A DNA stretch of 24,282 bases from Bacillota bacterium (GCA_023415915.1 JAEZIZ010000080.1:1-24282); one strand, 5' to 3'. Counted from the first letter of the stretch, positions 14,072-22,437 are shown. The notes: generated from the sequence alone by a model not told the origin. Numbers and translations: made by a program.

Positions 14072-14893
14072 ATGGATAGCGTTTACGATATCGTTGTAAA
14101 AATAGGCTCGATGGCGCTCGTCCGCGAGGACGGGGATATCGATTACAATATATTTTCGCGGCTCGGCAATTCGCTTAGGCCCGGCATGCTGCTTGTGAGT
14201 TCGGGCGCTACCGAGATAGGGCGCATAGATTACGCAAAGCGGAACGGCGCCGAGCTGTCGGGCGATCTTGAGGATATTAAGACCGACTACGCCGCGCAGG
14301 GCCAGTCGATACTCATGCAGAATTACCGCCAGTTTATAAGCCCCAGCTACTCGGTGCGCCAGGTGCTGGTAGAGCACAGCCACTTCAACGACCCGGAGAA
14401 GAGGGAGCATATACTCCGGCTGCTTATGCGCGCGCCCGCGCAGAACGCGATACCTATAATAAACTACAACGACCCGGTATCGAGCGAAGAGAACCGCAAG
14501 ATGGAGCTTAAAAAGATGGTGGGCGGCGGCAAGAGAGTAGTGGAATGCGTGGACAACGACGAGACGGCGGCGGTTATAGCGACTCTCGTGCGCGCCAAAT
14601 CGCTCGTAATACTCACGTCCGTAGACGGCATATACAGGAAGAAGGACGATTCGTCTACGCTTATCCATGAGATATGCGGAAGAACGCCGGAAGAGCTGGA
14701 CGCGGAAGCCGCTAAAGCTCTCGAGTACTGCCACGGCGCGTCGAGAGCAGGCGCCAACGGAGCGGGCGCGAAATTAAAGTATTCGCTGATGCCCGCAAAG
14801 GCGGGCACGCACGTGTATATATCAAGCGCGGCTAACCTTATTGAAGACATACTCTCCGGCAAAGCCGACTCGACGCACATATATTTAAGGTAA
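14072..14893 (+). CDS. Amino-acid kinase family protein, divergent glutamate 5-kinase-like
   Basis: This encodes 273 residues of the amino-acid kinase fold. Glutamate-5-kinase-like features in order are VVKIGS (8-13) for phosphate binding, LLVSSGATEIG (about 40-50), the Gln-rich QGQSILMQNY segment, IPIINYNDPV, and CVDNDETAAVIATLVRAKSLVILTSVDGIY. The late GTGGMxTK motif of ProB is altered to GANGAGAK. ProB proteins usually have a C-terminal PUA domain (about 370 residues in all); here none is present. There is also an insertion of about 20 residues between the NDPV and DNDE motifs. No proA or proC lies nearby. GGAG sits 5 nt before the ATG. It probably phosphorylates an acidic amino acid or similar carboxylate, but proline synthesis is not assured. 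Confidence 0.75.
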   Translation: MDSVYDIVVKIGSMALVREDGDIDYNIFSRLGNSLRPGMLLVSSGATEIGRIDYAKRNGAELSGDLEDIKTDYAAQGQSILMQNYRQFISPSYSVRQVLVEHSHFNDPEKREHILRLLMRAPAQNAIPIINYNDPVSSEENRKMELKKMVGGGKRVVECVDNDETAAVIATLVRAKSLVILTSVDGIYRKKDDSSTLIHEICGRTPEELDAEAAKALEYCHGASRAGANGAGAKLKYSLMPAKAGTHVYISSAANLIEDILSGKADSTHIYLR

Positions 14894-14914
14894 TTTTCAG
14901 CGTTAAAGTGTATA

Positions 14915-14944
14915 TTGTTACAATGCCCGCTTAAGTGGTAGAAT
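14915..14944 (+). promoter_or_regulatory. Possible promoter placing transcription start at the next start codon
   Basis: TTGTTA (14915-14920) and TAGAAT (14939-14944) are 18 bp apart. The expected start, about 14950-14952, touches the ATG at 14953. If real, the mRNA would have almost no leader. Confidence 0.35.
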
Positions 14945-14952
14945 ACCCGTAT

Positions 14953-16149
14953 ATGGACGAAAGGCAACGGTTTTCCGACCACTTTTTTATTGCGGCGGCT
15001 ATCGTCGTCGCATCATACATAATAATATACGGCGTCATAGGCCAGGGGCCGCTTTCCCACTGCGTGTACGATTCGTATACGCGGCAGGCCGCGGCATGGT
15101 GGCAGGGCAGGTTAAGCCTGCCCGAAAACGTGACGTGGCTCGAACTGGCGACGTACAGGGGAGAGTATTTCGTAAGCTTTCCGCCGTTCCCCAGCGTAGT
15201 ACAGTTTTTGCTTTACCCTGTTTTCGGCATGAACACGCCCGACAACCTTGTAAACTCGCTGTTTGGCCTGGGAAGCTTCGTGCTTGTCTACCGGTTCCTT
15301 TACAGGCGCGGCTACGGCGGCTTATCGGCGAGCGTTTTTGCGCTGCTTATGACGCTTGGTACCAACCTTTTTTACATATCCGCAACGGGATGGGTTTGGT
15401 TTTCCGCGCAGACTCAGGCGTTTTTCTTCTCCGTGCTCGCCGTATACCTTATATACAGCGAGAAAAAAACGGCGTGGTACTTTTCGTTCCTTTCGCTGGG
15501 CATAGCTTTTGCGTGCAGGCCGTTCCAAGTAGTATACGCGCCGCTGATGGTATATCTGCTTTATTATAACTTCGGCAACGAAAAAGGATTTTTACGCACA
15601 TTGCTTGGCTGCGTAAAATACGCGCTGCCGTTTTTGTTTGTGGGCGGGCTCGTCGCGGCATATAACTACGCGCGTTTCGGTGACATATTCGAGTTCGGAC
15701 ACAACTATCTTCCCGAGTTCATGGAGTCTGAGCAGTTTTCGTTTTTATACGTTCCGGGCAATTTCATGGAGATATTAAAGCTTCCCGGGTCGGAAGAGCT
15801 TTTTTGGCCAAGGTTCAACGGCACGCTGTTTTTCCTTGTAAACCCGGTTTTCGTCGCGCTGGCGATAAGCCTTTTCCGCGGCTTTGGCGAGAGGGAGTCG
15901 GTATATTTTCTTTGCTTTATAGTGCACTTTGTATTGCTTCTTACGCACAGGACTATGGGCGGGTGGCAGTTCGGCTGCCGCTACCTTGTGGATTTGATAC
16001 CATTCATGCTCGTCGTATTCGAAGGCGACGGCGCTTACAAAAAGAGCGCCGCGGGCCGCGAGGCGGTGCTGCCCATTTCTTTGGCAGCGGCCGGCATAGC
16101 GATAAACATCTGGGGCGCGGTGTGGTATTACACTCAGCCGATGATATAG
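14953..16149 (+). CDS. Polytopic membrane protein, GT-C glycosyltransferase-like
   Basis: This encodes 398 residues from the ATG at 14953; a GTG at 14935 in the same frame would add six. About ten hydrophobic helices run through the protein (the first near 10-30). The first outside loop carries an acidic residue followed by aromatic and Arg residues (VYDSYTRQAAAWWQGRLSL), the position where GT-C/PMT-type transferases have their catalytic acid. Aromatic-rich loops such as RPFQVVYAPLMVYLLYY and a late GGWQFGCRYLVDLIPFML segment also resemble that superfamily. I infer transfer of a sugar from a lipid-phosphate donor outside the membrane; the acceptor is unknown. No clear ribosome site precedes either start. 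It ends 31 bp before recF and may be cotranscribed with it. Confidence 0.6.
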   Translation: MDERQRFSDHFFIAAAIVVASYIIIYGVIGQGPLSHCVYDSYTRQAAAWWQGRLSLPENVTWLELATYRGEYFVSFPPFPSVVQFLLYPVFGMNTPDNLVNSLFGLGSFVLVYRFLYRRGYGGLSASVFALLMTLGTNLFYISATGWVWFSAQTQAFFFSVLAVYLIYSEKKTAWYFSFLSLGIAFACRPFQVVYAPLMVYLLYYNFGNEKGFLRTLLGCVKYALPFLFVGGLVAAYNYARFGDIFEFGHNYLPEFMESEQFSFLYVPGNFMEILKLPGSEELFWPRFNGTLFFLVNPVFVALAISLFRGFGERESVYFLCFIVHFVLLLTHRTMGGWQFGCRYLVDLIPFMLVVFEGDGAYKKSAAGREAVLPISLAAAGIAINIWGAVWYYTQPMI

Positions 16150-16180
16150 TTGGGACGGAATACTTTAATGGACGGTTTAT

Positions 16181-17251
16181 ATGTATCTTAGCAGCCTTGT
16201 ATTGAAGAACTACAGAAGCTATGAAACGCTGAGCGTATCGTTTACGGGCGGCGTCAACATACTTCAGGGTAAAAACGCGGCGGGCAAGACTAACGTACTC
16301 GAAGCCATAGGGTTTTTAAGCTACGGCAAATCGTTCCGCACGCAGAAGGATTTCGAGTGCATACGCGAGGGGCAGCAGAGCGCTTATATTAAGGGAGCGG
16401 TTAAAAAGGCGCAGGGCGAACTTAATATCGAGGCGCTGCTGTCGGTGGAAGATAAAAAAAGCCTTAAGGTAAACGGCGAGCCTGTTAAAAAGATGGGCGA
16501 GCTGTTTGGCAACTTCATAGCCGTTGTGTTCTCGCCCGAGGATATAAAGGTATTGAAAGAATCTCCGTCGCTGCGGCGCAGGTTTATAGACATGGAGATA
16601 TCGAAGATGCGCCCCTCTTACTTTTACGAGCTGCAGGAATACCAAAAAGCGCTGACGCAGAAGAACGCGCTTTTAAAATCGAAAATAAAGGAGACGCAGC
16701 TTCATAAGCTCGTGTCCATATATAACGAACAGCTGGCGGATCACGGGGAAAAGATAATCAGGCTGCGGCAGGATTTTTTACAAAGGATAAGCGAGGTAAG
16801 CCGTGACGTGCACTCTAGCCTATCGGGAGGCGAAGCGCTTGGGCTGAAATACAAATCGAGCGTGCCGACTCAAGGCGACATAAAAAGCGCACTTTACGAG
16901 CGCATGGACAAATCTTTGTCTTCCGAGATAGAGCAGGGCTTTTCCCTTTACGGCCCGCACAGGGAGGACATAGCTGTATTCATTAATGGCAACGAGATAA
17001 AGGCGTATTCGTCGCAGGGGCAGATAAGGACGGCGATGCTGTCGTTAAAGCTTGCGACCCTTAATATAGCCAACGAAGATTTTAACGAGAGCGCAGTGCT
17101 ACTGCTCGACGACGTGTTCTCAGAGCTCGACGAAGCGCGGCAGGGCGCGCTGCTCGAGCGCATAAACGGGCAATGCTTCATTACTACGGCGACGCCTGTA
17201 AAGAAGAGCATTGGCAGGGTTTATACCGTCGCAAACGGAACGGTGGTTTAA
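16181..17251 (+). CDS. recF: DNA replication and repair protein RecF
   Basis: This encodes 356 residues, standard length. RecF is an SMC-like ATPase that binds gapped DNA and, with RecO and RecR, loads RecA. Walker A is GKNAAGKT at 30-37. The signature region reads YSSQGQIRTAMLSLKLA and Walker B is VLLLDDVFSELD. The opening MYLSSLVLKNYRSYETLSVSF is typical of the family, and the centre (about 140-240) is the helical arm. In many bacteria recF lies in dnaA-dnaN-recF-gyrB; here it follows a membrane protein and no gyrB or dnaN is next to it. The ribosome site is weak (GGACGG about 5 nt upstream). Confidence 0.95.
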   Translation: MYLSSLVLKNYRSYETLSVSFTGGVNILQGKNAAGKTNVLEAIGFLSYGKSFRTQKDFECIREGQQSAYIKGAVKKAQGELNIEALLSVEDKKSLKVNGEPVKKMGELFGNFIAVVFSPEDIKVLKESPSLRRRFIDMEISKMRPSYFYELQEYQKALTQKNALLKSKIKETQLHKLVSIYNEQLADHGEKIIRLRQDFLQRISEVSRDVHSSLSGGEALGLKYKSSVPTQGDIKSALYERMDKSLSSEIEQGFSLYGPHREDIAVFINGNEIKAYSSQGQIRTAMLSLKLATLNIANEDFNESAVLLLDDVFSELDEARQGALLERINGQCFITTATPVKKSIGRVYTVANGTVV

Positions 17252-17285
17252 TACGTCCTAAAACCGATAGCTCCCTTTCGTCCGA

Positions 17286-17312
17286 AAGCCTGCAAATGCC
17301 AAGGCTTCTTTT
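17286..17312 (+). terminator. Possible terminator after recF
   Basis: Arms AAGCCT (17286-17291) and AGGCTT (17302-17307) enclose 10 nt and are followed by CTTTT. The stem is short and the T-run modest, but it lies 34 bp after recF and before the next promoter. Confidence 0.4.
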
Positions 17313-17414
17313 AAAACAACCCCGTCAATACGATATTATATTTGATATCCGCAGCCGTGAATAATTCCGCTCATATTTATTTGCTATTTTTTCAATAAAC
17401 GCACCCATATATAT

Positions 17415-17443
17415 TTCATAATCATATACGTTTGTGCTATAAT
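17415..17443 (+). promoter_or_regulatory. Extended -10 promoter of the DUF1934-pyrG-glnS gene run
   Basis: A perfect TATAAT (17438-17443) is preceded by TGC, giving an extended -10. TTCATA (17415-17420, four of six) stands 17 bp upstream. The start of transcription would be near 17450, about 20 nt before the first ATG. Confidence 0.75.
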
Positions 17444-17470
17444 ACTAAAGAATGTTTTGGAGGCACTGAT

Positions 17471-17896
17471 ATGCAGAAAGTTCTGCTTACAATAAAAGGC
17501 TCGCAGGCTGAAGACCCGGGCAGCATCGTTGAGTTTGTCACGGAAGGCAGGCTGTATAAGGAATCTGACGGCTACCTCATAGAATACGACGAAAGCGAAC
17601 TGACCGGAAGAACCGGCGTGACAACAAAGATACTGCTGGAAAACGGCAGCGTAACGATGATGAGAGACGGAGAAATAGACTCGCAGATGGTGTTCTCAAA
17701 GAACAGCGTTTTTCAAAGCAGCGTATCTACGCCGGGCGGCGTTATGCATATGAACATACTGGCTACAAACCTTAAAAGCGATCTAAGCGACAGCCGCGGC
17801 AGCGTGGATCTTGAATACGAACTTAAGCTCGGAGACGCCTGCAGCGTCGGCAAGCTTAATTTGTCGTTTAAAAGTCTGGGAGACTGGATAAATTAG
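17471..17896 (+). CDS. DUF1934 family protein (YwiB-like)
   Basis: This encodes 141 residues, the usual length of the DUF1934/YwiB family of small calycin-like beta-barrel proteins. Family-like features are the opening KVLLTIKGSQ, the segment GYLIEYDESELTG with the following T-T-K-I-L-L, and a closing alternation of short strands (VDLEYELKLGD, GKLNLSFK). There is no signal peptide or membrane helix, so it is cytoplasmic. Biochemical function is unknown. GGAGG (17459-17463) is 7 nt before the ATG at 17471; a longer in-frame start upstream would overlap the promoter and is rejected. It is the first gene of a tight plus-strand run, 21 bp before the next gene. Confidence 0.8.
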   Translation: MQKVLLTIKGSQAEDPGSIVEFVTEGRLYKESDGYLIEYDESELTGRTGVTTKILLENGSVTMMRDGEIDSQMVFSKNSVFQSSVSTPGGVMHMNILATNLKSDLSDSRGSVDLEYELKLGDACSVGKLNLSFKSLGDWIN

Positions 17897-17917
17897 AATA
17901 CGAATCGAGGTGAACAC

Positions 17918-18565
17918 ATGGTTATCAAATGGCTGGGGCACGCCTGTTTTAAAGTAACGCTTGGCGACGGCAGAAGAATACTTTTTGACCCTTACGATGA
18001 AGAATCGGGGTACGGGCAGCTTGATACTGAAACGGATATAGCAGTCATAAGCCACCCCCACCACGATCATGCGGATTTAAGCGGCGTAAAGGGGAATTAT
18101 ACAACTGTAAATACGCCGGGCTTGCATACTTTTGACGACCTTACGATAGAAGGCATATCTACGTGGCATGACAAAAGCGAAGGCAAAGAGCGGGGTGCAA
18201 ACCTCGTTTTTGTAATGAAGACAAAATCATTGACGCTGTGCCACATGGGCGATTTGGGCTGCGTGCCTTCCGACTCTGTGTTTGAAAAGCTAGGTGGCAT
18301 AGACGTGCTTATGATACCCGTAGGCGGCGTCTATACGATAGGCGCAAGCGAGGCGCTTGCGATATGCGAAAGATTATCGCCCAATATCATAATACCGATG
18401 CACTATAAAACGTCCGTCTGCACGATAGACATAGAACCCTTGGTGTATTTTCTCGAGGCGGCGGGCAGGGAATACGACGTGTCGCGTCTTGGAAAAAACA
18501 CGTTTGAAATAGACAAGGGCTCGCTTAAAAAGCGCACGCGCATAGTCGTTATGGAATATATGTAA
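17918..18565 (+). CDS. UlaG-like MBL-fold metal-dependent hydrolase
   Basis: This encodes 215 residues of the metallo-beta-lactamase superfamily, in the branch of UlaG and the UPF0173 proteins (Lactamase_B_3 type). The opening IKWLGHACFKV with His8 is diagnostic. The metal motif H-P-H-H-D-H stands at 46-51, then come a His in STWHDKSEG, an Asp in CHMGDLG, and a late His in IIPMHYKT. These proteins are predicted phosphodiesterases or lactonases; the substrate here is unknown. GAGGTG lies 6 nt before the ATG. The 21-bp spacings on both sides point to cotranscription with DUF1934 and pyrG. Confidence 0.85.
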   Translation: MVIKWLGHACFKVTLGDGRRILFDPYDEESGYGQLDTETDIAVISHPHHDHADLSGVKGNYTTVNTPGLHTFDDLTIEGISTWHDKSEGKERGANLVFVMKTKSLTLCHMGDLGCVPSDSVFEKLGGIDVLMIPVGGVYTIGASEALAICERLSPNIIIPMHYKTSVCTIDIEPLVYFLEAAGREYDVSRLGKNTFEIDKGSLKKRTRIVVMEYM

Positions 18566-18586
18566 TTATTATTTTGGAGGGGTTTG

Positions 18587-20200
18587 ATGGCAACCAAATT
18601 CATATTCGTAACCGGAGGGGTAGTATCATCGCTCGGAAAAGGCATCACCGCGGCGTCGCTGGGGCTTCTTTTAAAAAGCCGGGGCCTTAAGGTCTCACTC
18701 CAAAAATGCGACCCGTATATCAACGTGGACCCCGGTACGATGAGCCCGTTCCAGCACGGCGAGGTGTTCGTGACGGACGACGGCGCGGAAACGGACTTAG
18801 ACATTGGGCATTACGAGCGCTTTACGGACGAAAACTCGTTTGCCGACTCTAACGTCACGACGGGCAAAGTATATTGGAAGGTGATTACCAAAGAAAGAAG
18901 GGGCGATTACCTGGGCGGCACAGTACAGGTAATACCCCATATAATAGACGAGATAAAGGAAAGGATATACAGCGTCGCAAGCAAAAACAAGCCCGACGTA
19001 GTGATAACCGAAATAGGCGGCACGGTGGGCGATATAGAATCATTGCCGTTCCTCGAAACGATAAGGCAGATAAAATGGGAAGTCGGCGAAGAGAACTGCA
19101 TGTACATACACGTTACTCTTATGCCGTACCTTAAGATGGTGGGCGAACTGAAGACAAAGCCCACGCAGCACAGCGTCAAGGAACTGCGGACAATAGGTAT
19201 CGATCCGGATATAATTGTGTGCCGCACCGAGCAGGAGCTGACAAGCGACATAAAGCGCAAGATAGCGCTTTTCTGCAACGTAAGCCCCACGCACGTAGTA
19301 CAGAACCTCGACGCCTCTTCGCTTTACGAAGTGCCTTTAATGCTGCGCGAGGAGAATCTCGATACGCTCGTATGCGAGCGGCTCGGGCTGCCCGACACTC
19401 CCGCCGATTTGGTGCAGTGGGAGAAGATAGTACAGATACAGAAGAACCTTAAAAATAAAGTTAAGATAGCGATAGTAGGCAAGTATATAGATTTGCATGA
19501 CGCATACTTGAGCATAGCCGAATCGCTGACGCACGCAGGCATAGCCAACAACGTGCTCGTCGAGATATTGTGGATAAACGCCGTGGAACTCGAGGAGACA
19601 AATGACGTGGCGTCTCTGCTTAAGGACGCGGACGGAATAATAGTGCCGGGCGGCTTCGGAGAGCGCGGCATAGAGGGCAAGATAAAGGCTATACAGTACT
19701 GCCGCGAAAACGGCGTGCCGTTCTTCGGTATATGCCTTGGCATGCAGCTCGCGGTAGTAGAGTTCGCGCGCAATGTTTTGGGCCACCGCGAAGCGAATTC
19801 CACCGAGCATTGTTCGGACACACCGTACCCGTTTATCGACCTGATGCCCGAGCAGAAAAACGTTACGGACATGGGCGGCACTATGCGGCTTGGAAGCTAC
19901 AGGTGCGTGCTGACGAAGGGCACGCACGCATACGCGGCATATAAAAAGGAAGAGATAAGCGAGCGCCACCGCCATAGATACGAGTTTAACAACATTTACT
20001 TAGAAGAGGTGACAAAGAACGGCATGCGCGTCGCGGGCATAAACCCCGAGCACGGCCTTGTGGAGATAATGGAGCTTGAAGACCACCCGTGGTTCGTGGG
20101 CGTGCAGTTCCATCCCGAGTTCAAGTCGCGCCCCATTCGCTCGCATCCGCTGTTCAGGGAGCTCGTGGCCGCGGCAAAAAAACGCAAAGACAATAAATAA
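18587..20200 (+). CDS. pyrG: CTP synthase
   Basis: This encodes 537 residues. It converts UTP, ATP and glutamine to CTP, the last step of pyrimidine nucleotide synthesis. The synthase domain begins KFIFVTGGVVSSLGKGITAAS (P-loop near 9-20), with CDPYINVDPGTMSPFQHGEV (41-60) for UTP and Mg. The glutaminase domain from about 290 has the catalytic triad Cys383 in GICLGMQ, His509 and Glu511 in FHPEF. A TTG one codon earlier is in frame, but the ATG at 18587 has GGAGG 6 nt upstream. The 21-bp gap before it leaves no room for the leader-type pyrG attenuation known in B. subtilis, so control is probably at the upstream promoter. Confidence 0.98.
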   Translation: MATKFIFVTGGVVSSLGKGITAASLGLLLKSRGLKVSLQKCDPYINVDPGTMSPFQHGEVFVTDDGAETDLDIGHYERFTDENSFADSNVTTGKVYWKVITKERRGDYLGGTVQVIPHIIDEIKERIYSVASKNKPDVVITEIGGTVGDIESLPFLETIRQIKWEVGEENCMYIHVTLMPYLKMVGELKTKPTQHSVKELRTIGIDPDIIVCRTEQELTSDIKRKIALFCNVSPTHVVQNLDASSLYEVPLMLREENLDTLVCERLGLPDTPADLVQWEKIVQIQKNLKNKVKIAIVGKYIDLHDAYLSIAESLTHAGIANNVLVEILWINAVELEETNDVASLLKDADGIIVPGGFGERGIEGKIKAIQYCRENGVPFFGICLGMQLAVVEFARNVLGHREANSTEHCSDTPYPFIDLMPEQKNVTDMGGTMRLGSYRCVLTKGTHAYAAYKKEEISERHRHRYEFNNIYLEEVTKNGMRVAGINPEHGLVEIMELEDHPWFVGVQFHPEFKSRPIRSHPLFRELVAAAKKRKDNK

Positions 20201-20221
20201 AACGCTAAAGGACCTTTTTTC

Positions 20222-21859
20222 ATGGCTGATGATAGATCGAAGAATTTCATTGAGGAGATAATAGACGACGACCTTGCAAGCGGCAGGGTGAGCGGCATAA
20301 TCACGCGGTTTCCGCCCGAGCCCAACGGTTATCTCCATATAGGGCACGCCAAAGCTATTTGCATCAATTTCGGCATGGCGCTTAAATACGGCGGCAAGTG
20401 CAACCTGCGCTATGACGATACCAATCCCGTCAAGGAAGACGAGGAATACGTAAACAGCATAGAAAGGGATATCGCCTGGCTGGGCTTTACTCCGGCGGGC
20501 ATATACTACGCGTCCGATTATTTTGATTACATGTTTGAGTGCGCCTTAAAGCTTATAGATAAGGGTCTTGCGTACGTGTGCGACCTTACCGCCGACGAGA
20601 TTCGCGAATACCGCGGTACGCTCACAGAACCGGGCAGGCCTAGCCCGTGGCGCAGCAGGAGCGTTGAGGAGAACAGGCGGCTGTTTCTCGAGATGAAGGA
20701 AGGCAAGTACGCCGACGGAGAAAAGGTACTGCGCGCCAAAATAGACATGGCGAGCCCCAACCTCAACATGCGCGATCCCGTGATATACCGCATACTTCAC
20801 GCGGCGCACCACCGCCAGGGCGACAAATGGTGCATATACCCGATGTACGACTACGCGCACCCATTGGAGGACGCGTACGAGCACGTGACGCACAGCCTGT
20901 GCTCTCTCGAGTTTGAAGACCACCGCCCGCTGTACGACTGGGTGATAAAGAACTGCGAGTGCGACCCGCCGCCCCGCCAGTATGAGTTTTCGCGGCTTAA
21001 TCTGCAGCGCACTATTATGAGCAAGCGATACCTTAAAAAGCTCGTAGACGAGGGCGTCGTTTCCGGCTGGGACGACCCGCGCATGCCCACGCTCTCGGGC
21101 TTCAGGCGCCGCGGCTACACCCCTGAGTCGATACGCGATTTCTGCGAAAGGATAGGCGTTGCCAAAGCGAACAGCGAGGTGGACGTGCAGCTTTTGGAGC
21201 ACTGCGCGAGAGAGCACCTGGGGCTTACCGCCCAGAGGCGCATGGCCGTGCTCGAGCCGCTTAAGGTCACGATAGAAAACTACGAAGGAGAGGGAGAAAC
21301 GGTACAGTCGGAAAACCTGCCCAGGAACGAATCGGCAGGCATGCGCGGCTTAAGGTTTTCCCGCGAGATATACATAGAGCGCTCCGACTTCATGGAAGAC
21401 CCTCCGCCCAAGTTCCACCGGCTTTCGCCCGGAAAAGAAGTACGGCTTAAAGACGCATATATAATAAAGTGCGAAAGCGTAGTAAAAGACGCGGACGGCA
21501 ATATAACCGAGCTTAAGTGCAGCTACGACCCCGGCTCTAAGACGGGCGGCCCCACTGCCGGACGCAAGGTAAAAGGCACGCTTCACTGGGTGGACGCGGC
21601 TACCGCGCTGCCGTGCACTGTGCGCTTTTACGACTACCTGCTCAACGAAGGCGAGGGCGACTTCATGGACAGGCTCAACACCGATTCGGTAAGGGTGATT
21701 AAAGGCGCGCTTATAGAGCAGGCTGCGGCTTCCGCGAAAATCGACGACAAGTTCCAGTTCCTGCGCCAGGGGTATTTCCGCGTGGACGAGGACAGCGCCG
21801 CCGGTTCTTTAGTGTTTAACCAGATAGTCGGCCTCAAAGACAGCTACGCGAAAGCGTAA
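20222..21859 (+). CDS. glnS: Glutaminyl-tRNA synthetase
   Basis: This encodes 545 residues and charges tRNA-Gln with glutamine. The class I signature appears as PPEPNGYLHIGH at 31-42, where Pro-Glu-Pro-Asn marks GlnRS rather than GluRS. The KMSKS-equivalent is IMSKR at 265-269. The acceptor-binding segment DKWCIYPMYDYAHPLEDA (201-218) and the C-terminal anticodon-binding beta-barrels (about 340-545) are complete. Its presence means the cell need not rely only on the GluRS plus GatCAB route. Start: AAGGA lies about 10 nt before the ATG, 21 bp after pyrG. It is followed at 11 bp by small membrane proteins and 1.2 kb later by gltX. Confidence 0.97.
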   Translation: MADDRSKNFIEEIIDDDLASGRVSGIITRFPPEPNGYLHIGHAKAICINFGMALKYGGKCNLRYDDTNPVKEDEEYVNSIERDIAWLGFTPAGIYYASDYFDYMFECALKLIDKGLAYVCDLTADEIREYRGTLTEPGRPSPWRSRSVEENRRLFLEMKEGKYADGEKVLRAKIDMASPNLNMRDPVIYRILHAAHHRQGDKWCIYPMYDYAHPLEDAYEHVTHSLCSLEFEDHRPLYDWVIKNCECDPPPRQYEFSRLNLQRTIMSKRYLKKLVDEGVVSGWDDPRMPTLSGFRRRGYTPESIRDFCERIGVAKANSEVDVQLLEHCAREHLGLTAQRRMAVLEPLKVTIENYEGEGETVQSENLPRNESAGMRGLRFSREIYIERSDFMEDPPPKFHRLSPGKEVRLKDAYIIKCESVVKDADGNITELKCSYDPGSKTGGPTAGRKVKGTLHWVDAATALPCTVRFYDYLLNEGEGDFMDRLNTDSVRVIKGALIEQAAASAKIDDKFQFLRQGYFRVDEDSAAGSLVFNQIVGLKDSYAKA

Positions 21860-21870
21860 GGGCAATAATC

Positions 21871-22146
21871 ATGCATATAAGCATATACGAGCTTTTCTTC
21901 TTTGTGTTCATAGCCTGCGCGTGGCCAATATCAATTACCCGCATGCTGAAGCGAAAGAGCACGAGGGGCAAAAGCCTTATTTTTTCAGCCGTAGTGCTGC
22001 TCGGCTACGCGTTTGGAATACTGCACAAGGTACTCTATTCGCTTGACTGGGTACTGGCCGTATACTTACTCGACTTCGCGCATGTTGCGGCGGACATAAC
22101 AGTGTTTCTGTATGTGCGTAGCCGTTACGAGAGGAGGCGGGCGTGA
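21871..22146 (+). CDS. Small three-helix membrane protein, SemiSWEET/PQ-loop-like (paralogue 1)
   Basis: This encodes 91 residues with three predicted membrane helices (about 5-22, 36-55, 60-82). After helix 1 it has W18-P19 and a basic loop ending K-S-T-R-G-K-S (29-35). This resembles the Pro-Gln loop and KSTEGIS segment of SemiSWEET/PQ-loop half-transporters, but the Gln is Ile. G-I-L-H-K at 49-53 is shared with the next gene. It aligns with that gene end to end without a gap, at the same length. It overlaps it by one base and is probably cotranscribed with glnS (11-bp gap; AAGGG before the ATG). Transport is inferred from fold resemblance only; the substrate is unknown. Confidence 0.65.
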   Translation: MHISIYELFFFVFIACAWPISITRMLKRKSTRGKSLIFSAVVLLGYAFGILHKVLYSLDWVLAVYLLDFAHVAADITVFLYVRSRYERRRA

Positions 22147-22421
22147 TGGATTTCAGCGTGTTTGAAGCTCTCATGCTGATGTGCTTCGGCGTATCGTGGC
22201 CGTTTTCGATAGCGCGCTCAGTAAAGGCGCGCTCTGCGAAAGGCAAGAGCATCGCCTACCTTGTGCTTTTGGACCTCGCGTACGTTTCCGGCATACTGCA
22301 CAAAGCGCTCATATCACTCGACAAAGTGATTGGGCTGTATATACTTAACTTTGTAATGGTCAGTATAGACATAGCGCTGTATATACGCAACGCGCGGCTC
22401 GACAAGCTGCAGGCGGAATAA
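22146..22421 (+). CDS. Small three-helix membrane protein, SemiSWEET/PQ-loop-like (paralogue 2)
   Basis: This encodes 91 residues from the ATG at 22146, which overlaps the previous stop (TGATG). A GTG one codon earlier is also possible. GGAGG (22133-22137) inside the previous gene is 8 nt upstream. It is a paralogue of the gene before it: identical positions include S4, E7, W18-P19, S21-I22, R24, K27, S30, G33-K34-S35, Y46, G49-K53, S57-D59, Y65 and F69 without gaps. In place of Pro-Gln it has Pro-Phe. Two half-size paralogues translated together could form a heterodimer like one full SWEET-type transporter. That is inference; nothing in the sequence names the cargo. Confidence 0.65.
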   Translation: MDFSVFEALMLMCFGVSWPFSIARSVKARSAKGKSIAYLVLLDLAYVSGILHKALISLDKVIGLYILNFVMVSIDIALYIRNARLDKLQAE

Positions 22422-22437
22422 AAGGAGGTTGGATTTC

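Noticed and set aside
13940..14734. 264-codon minus-strand frame opposite the amino-acid kinase gene
   Set aside because: It is antisense to a gene with intact kinase motifs and its own promoter. The predicted protein is unusually rich in Tyr, His and Arg, typical of a shadow frame.
17252..17414. T-box or other riboswitch upstream of the pyrG-glnS-gltX run
   Set aside because: No T-box core motif, long leader or terminator-antiterminator pair is seen between the promoter at 17415-17443 and the first gene; the leader would be about 20 nt.
18566..18586. pyrG leader attenuator
   Set aside because: The 21-bp gap holds only the ribosome site; there is no promoter and no room for a leader hairpin.
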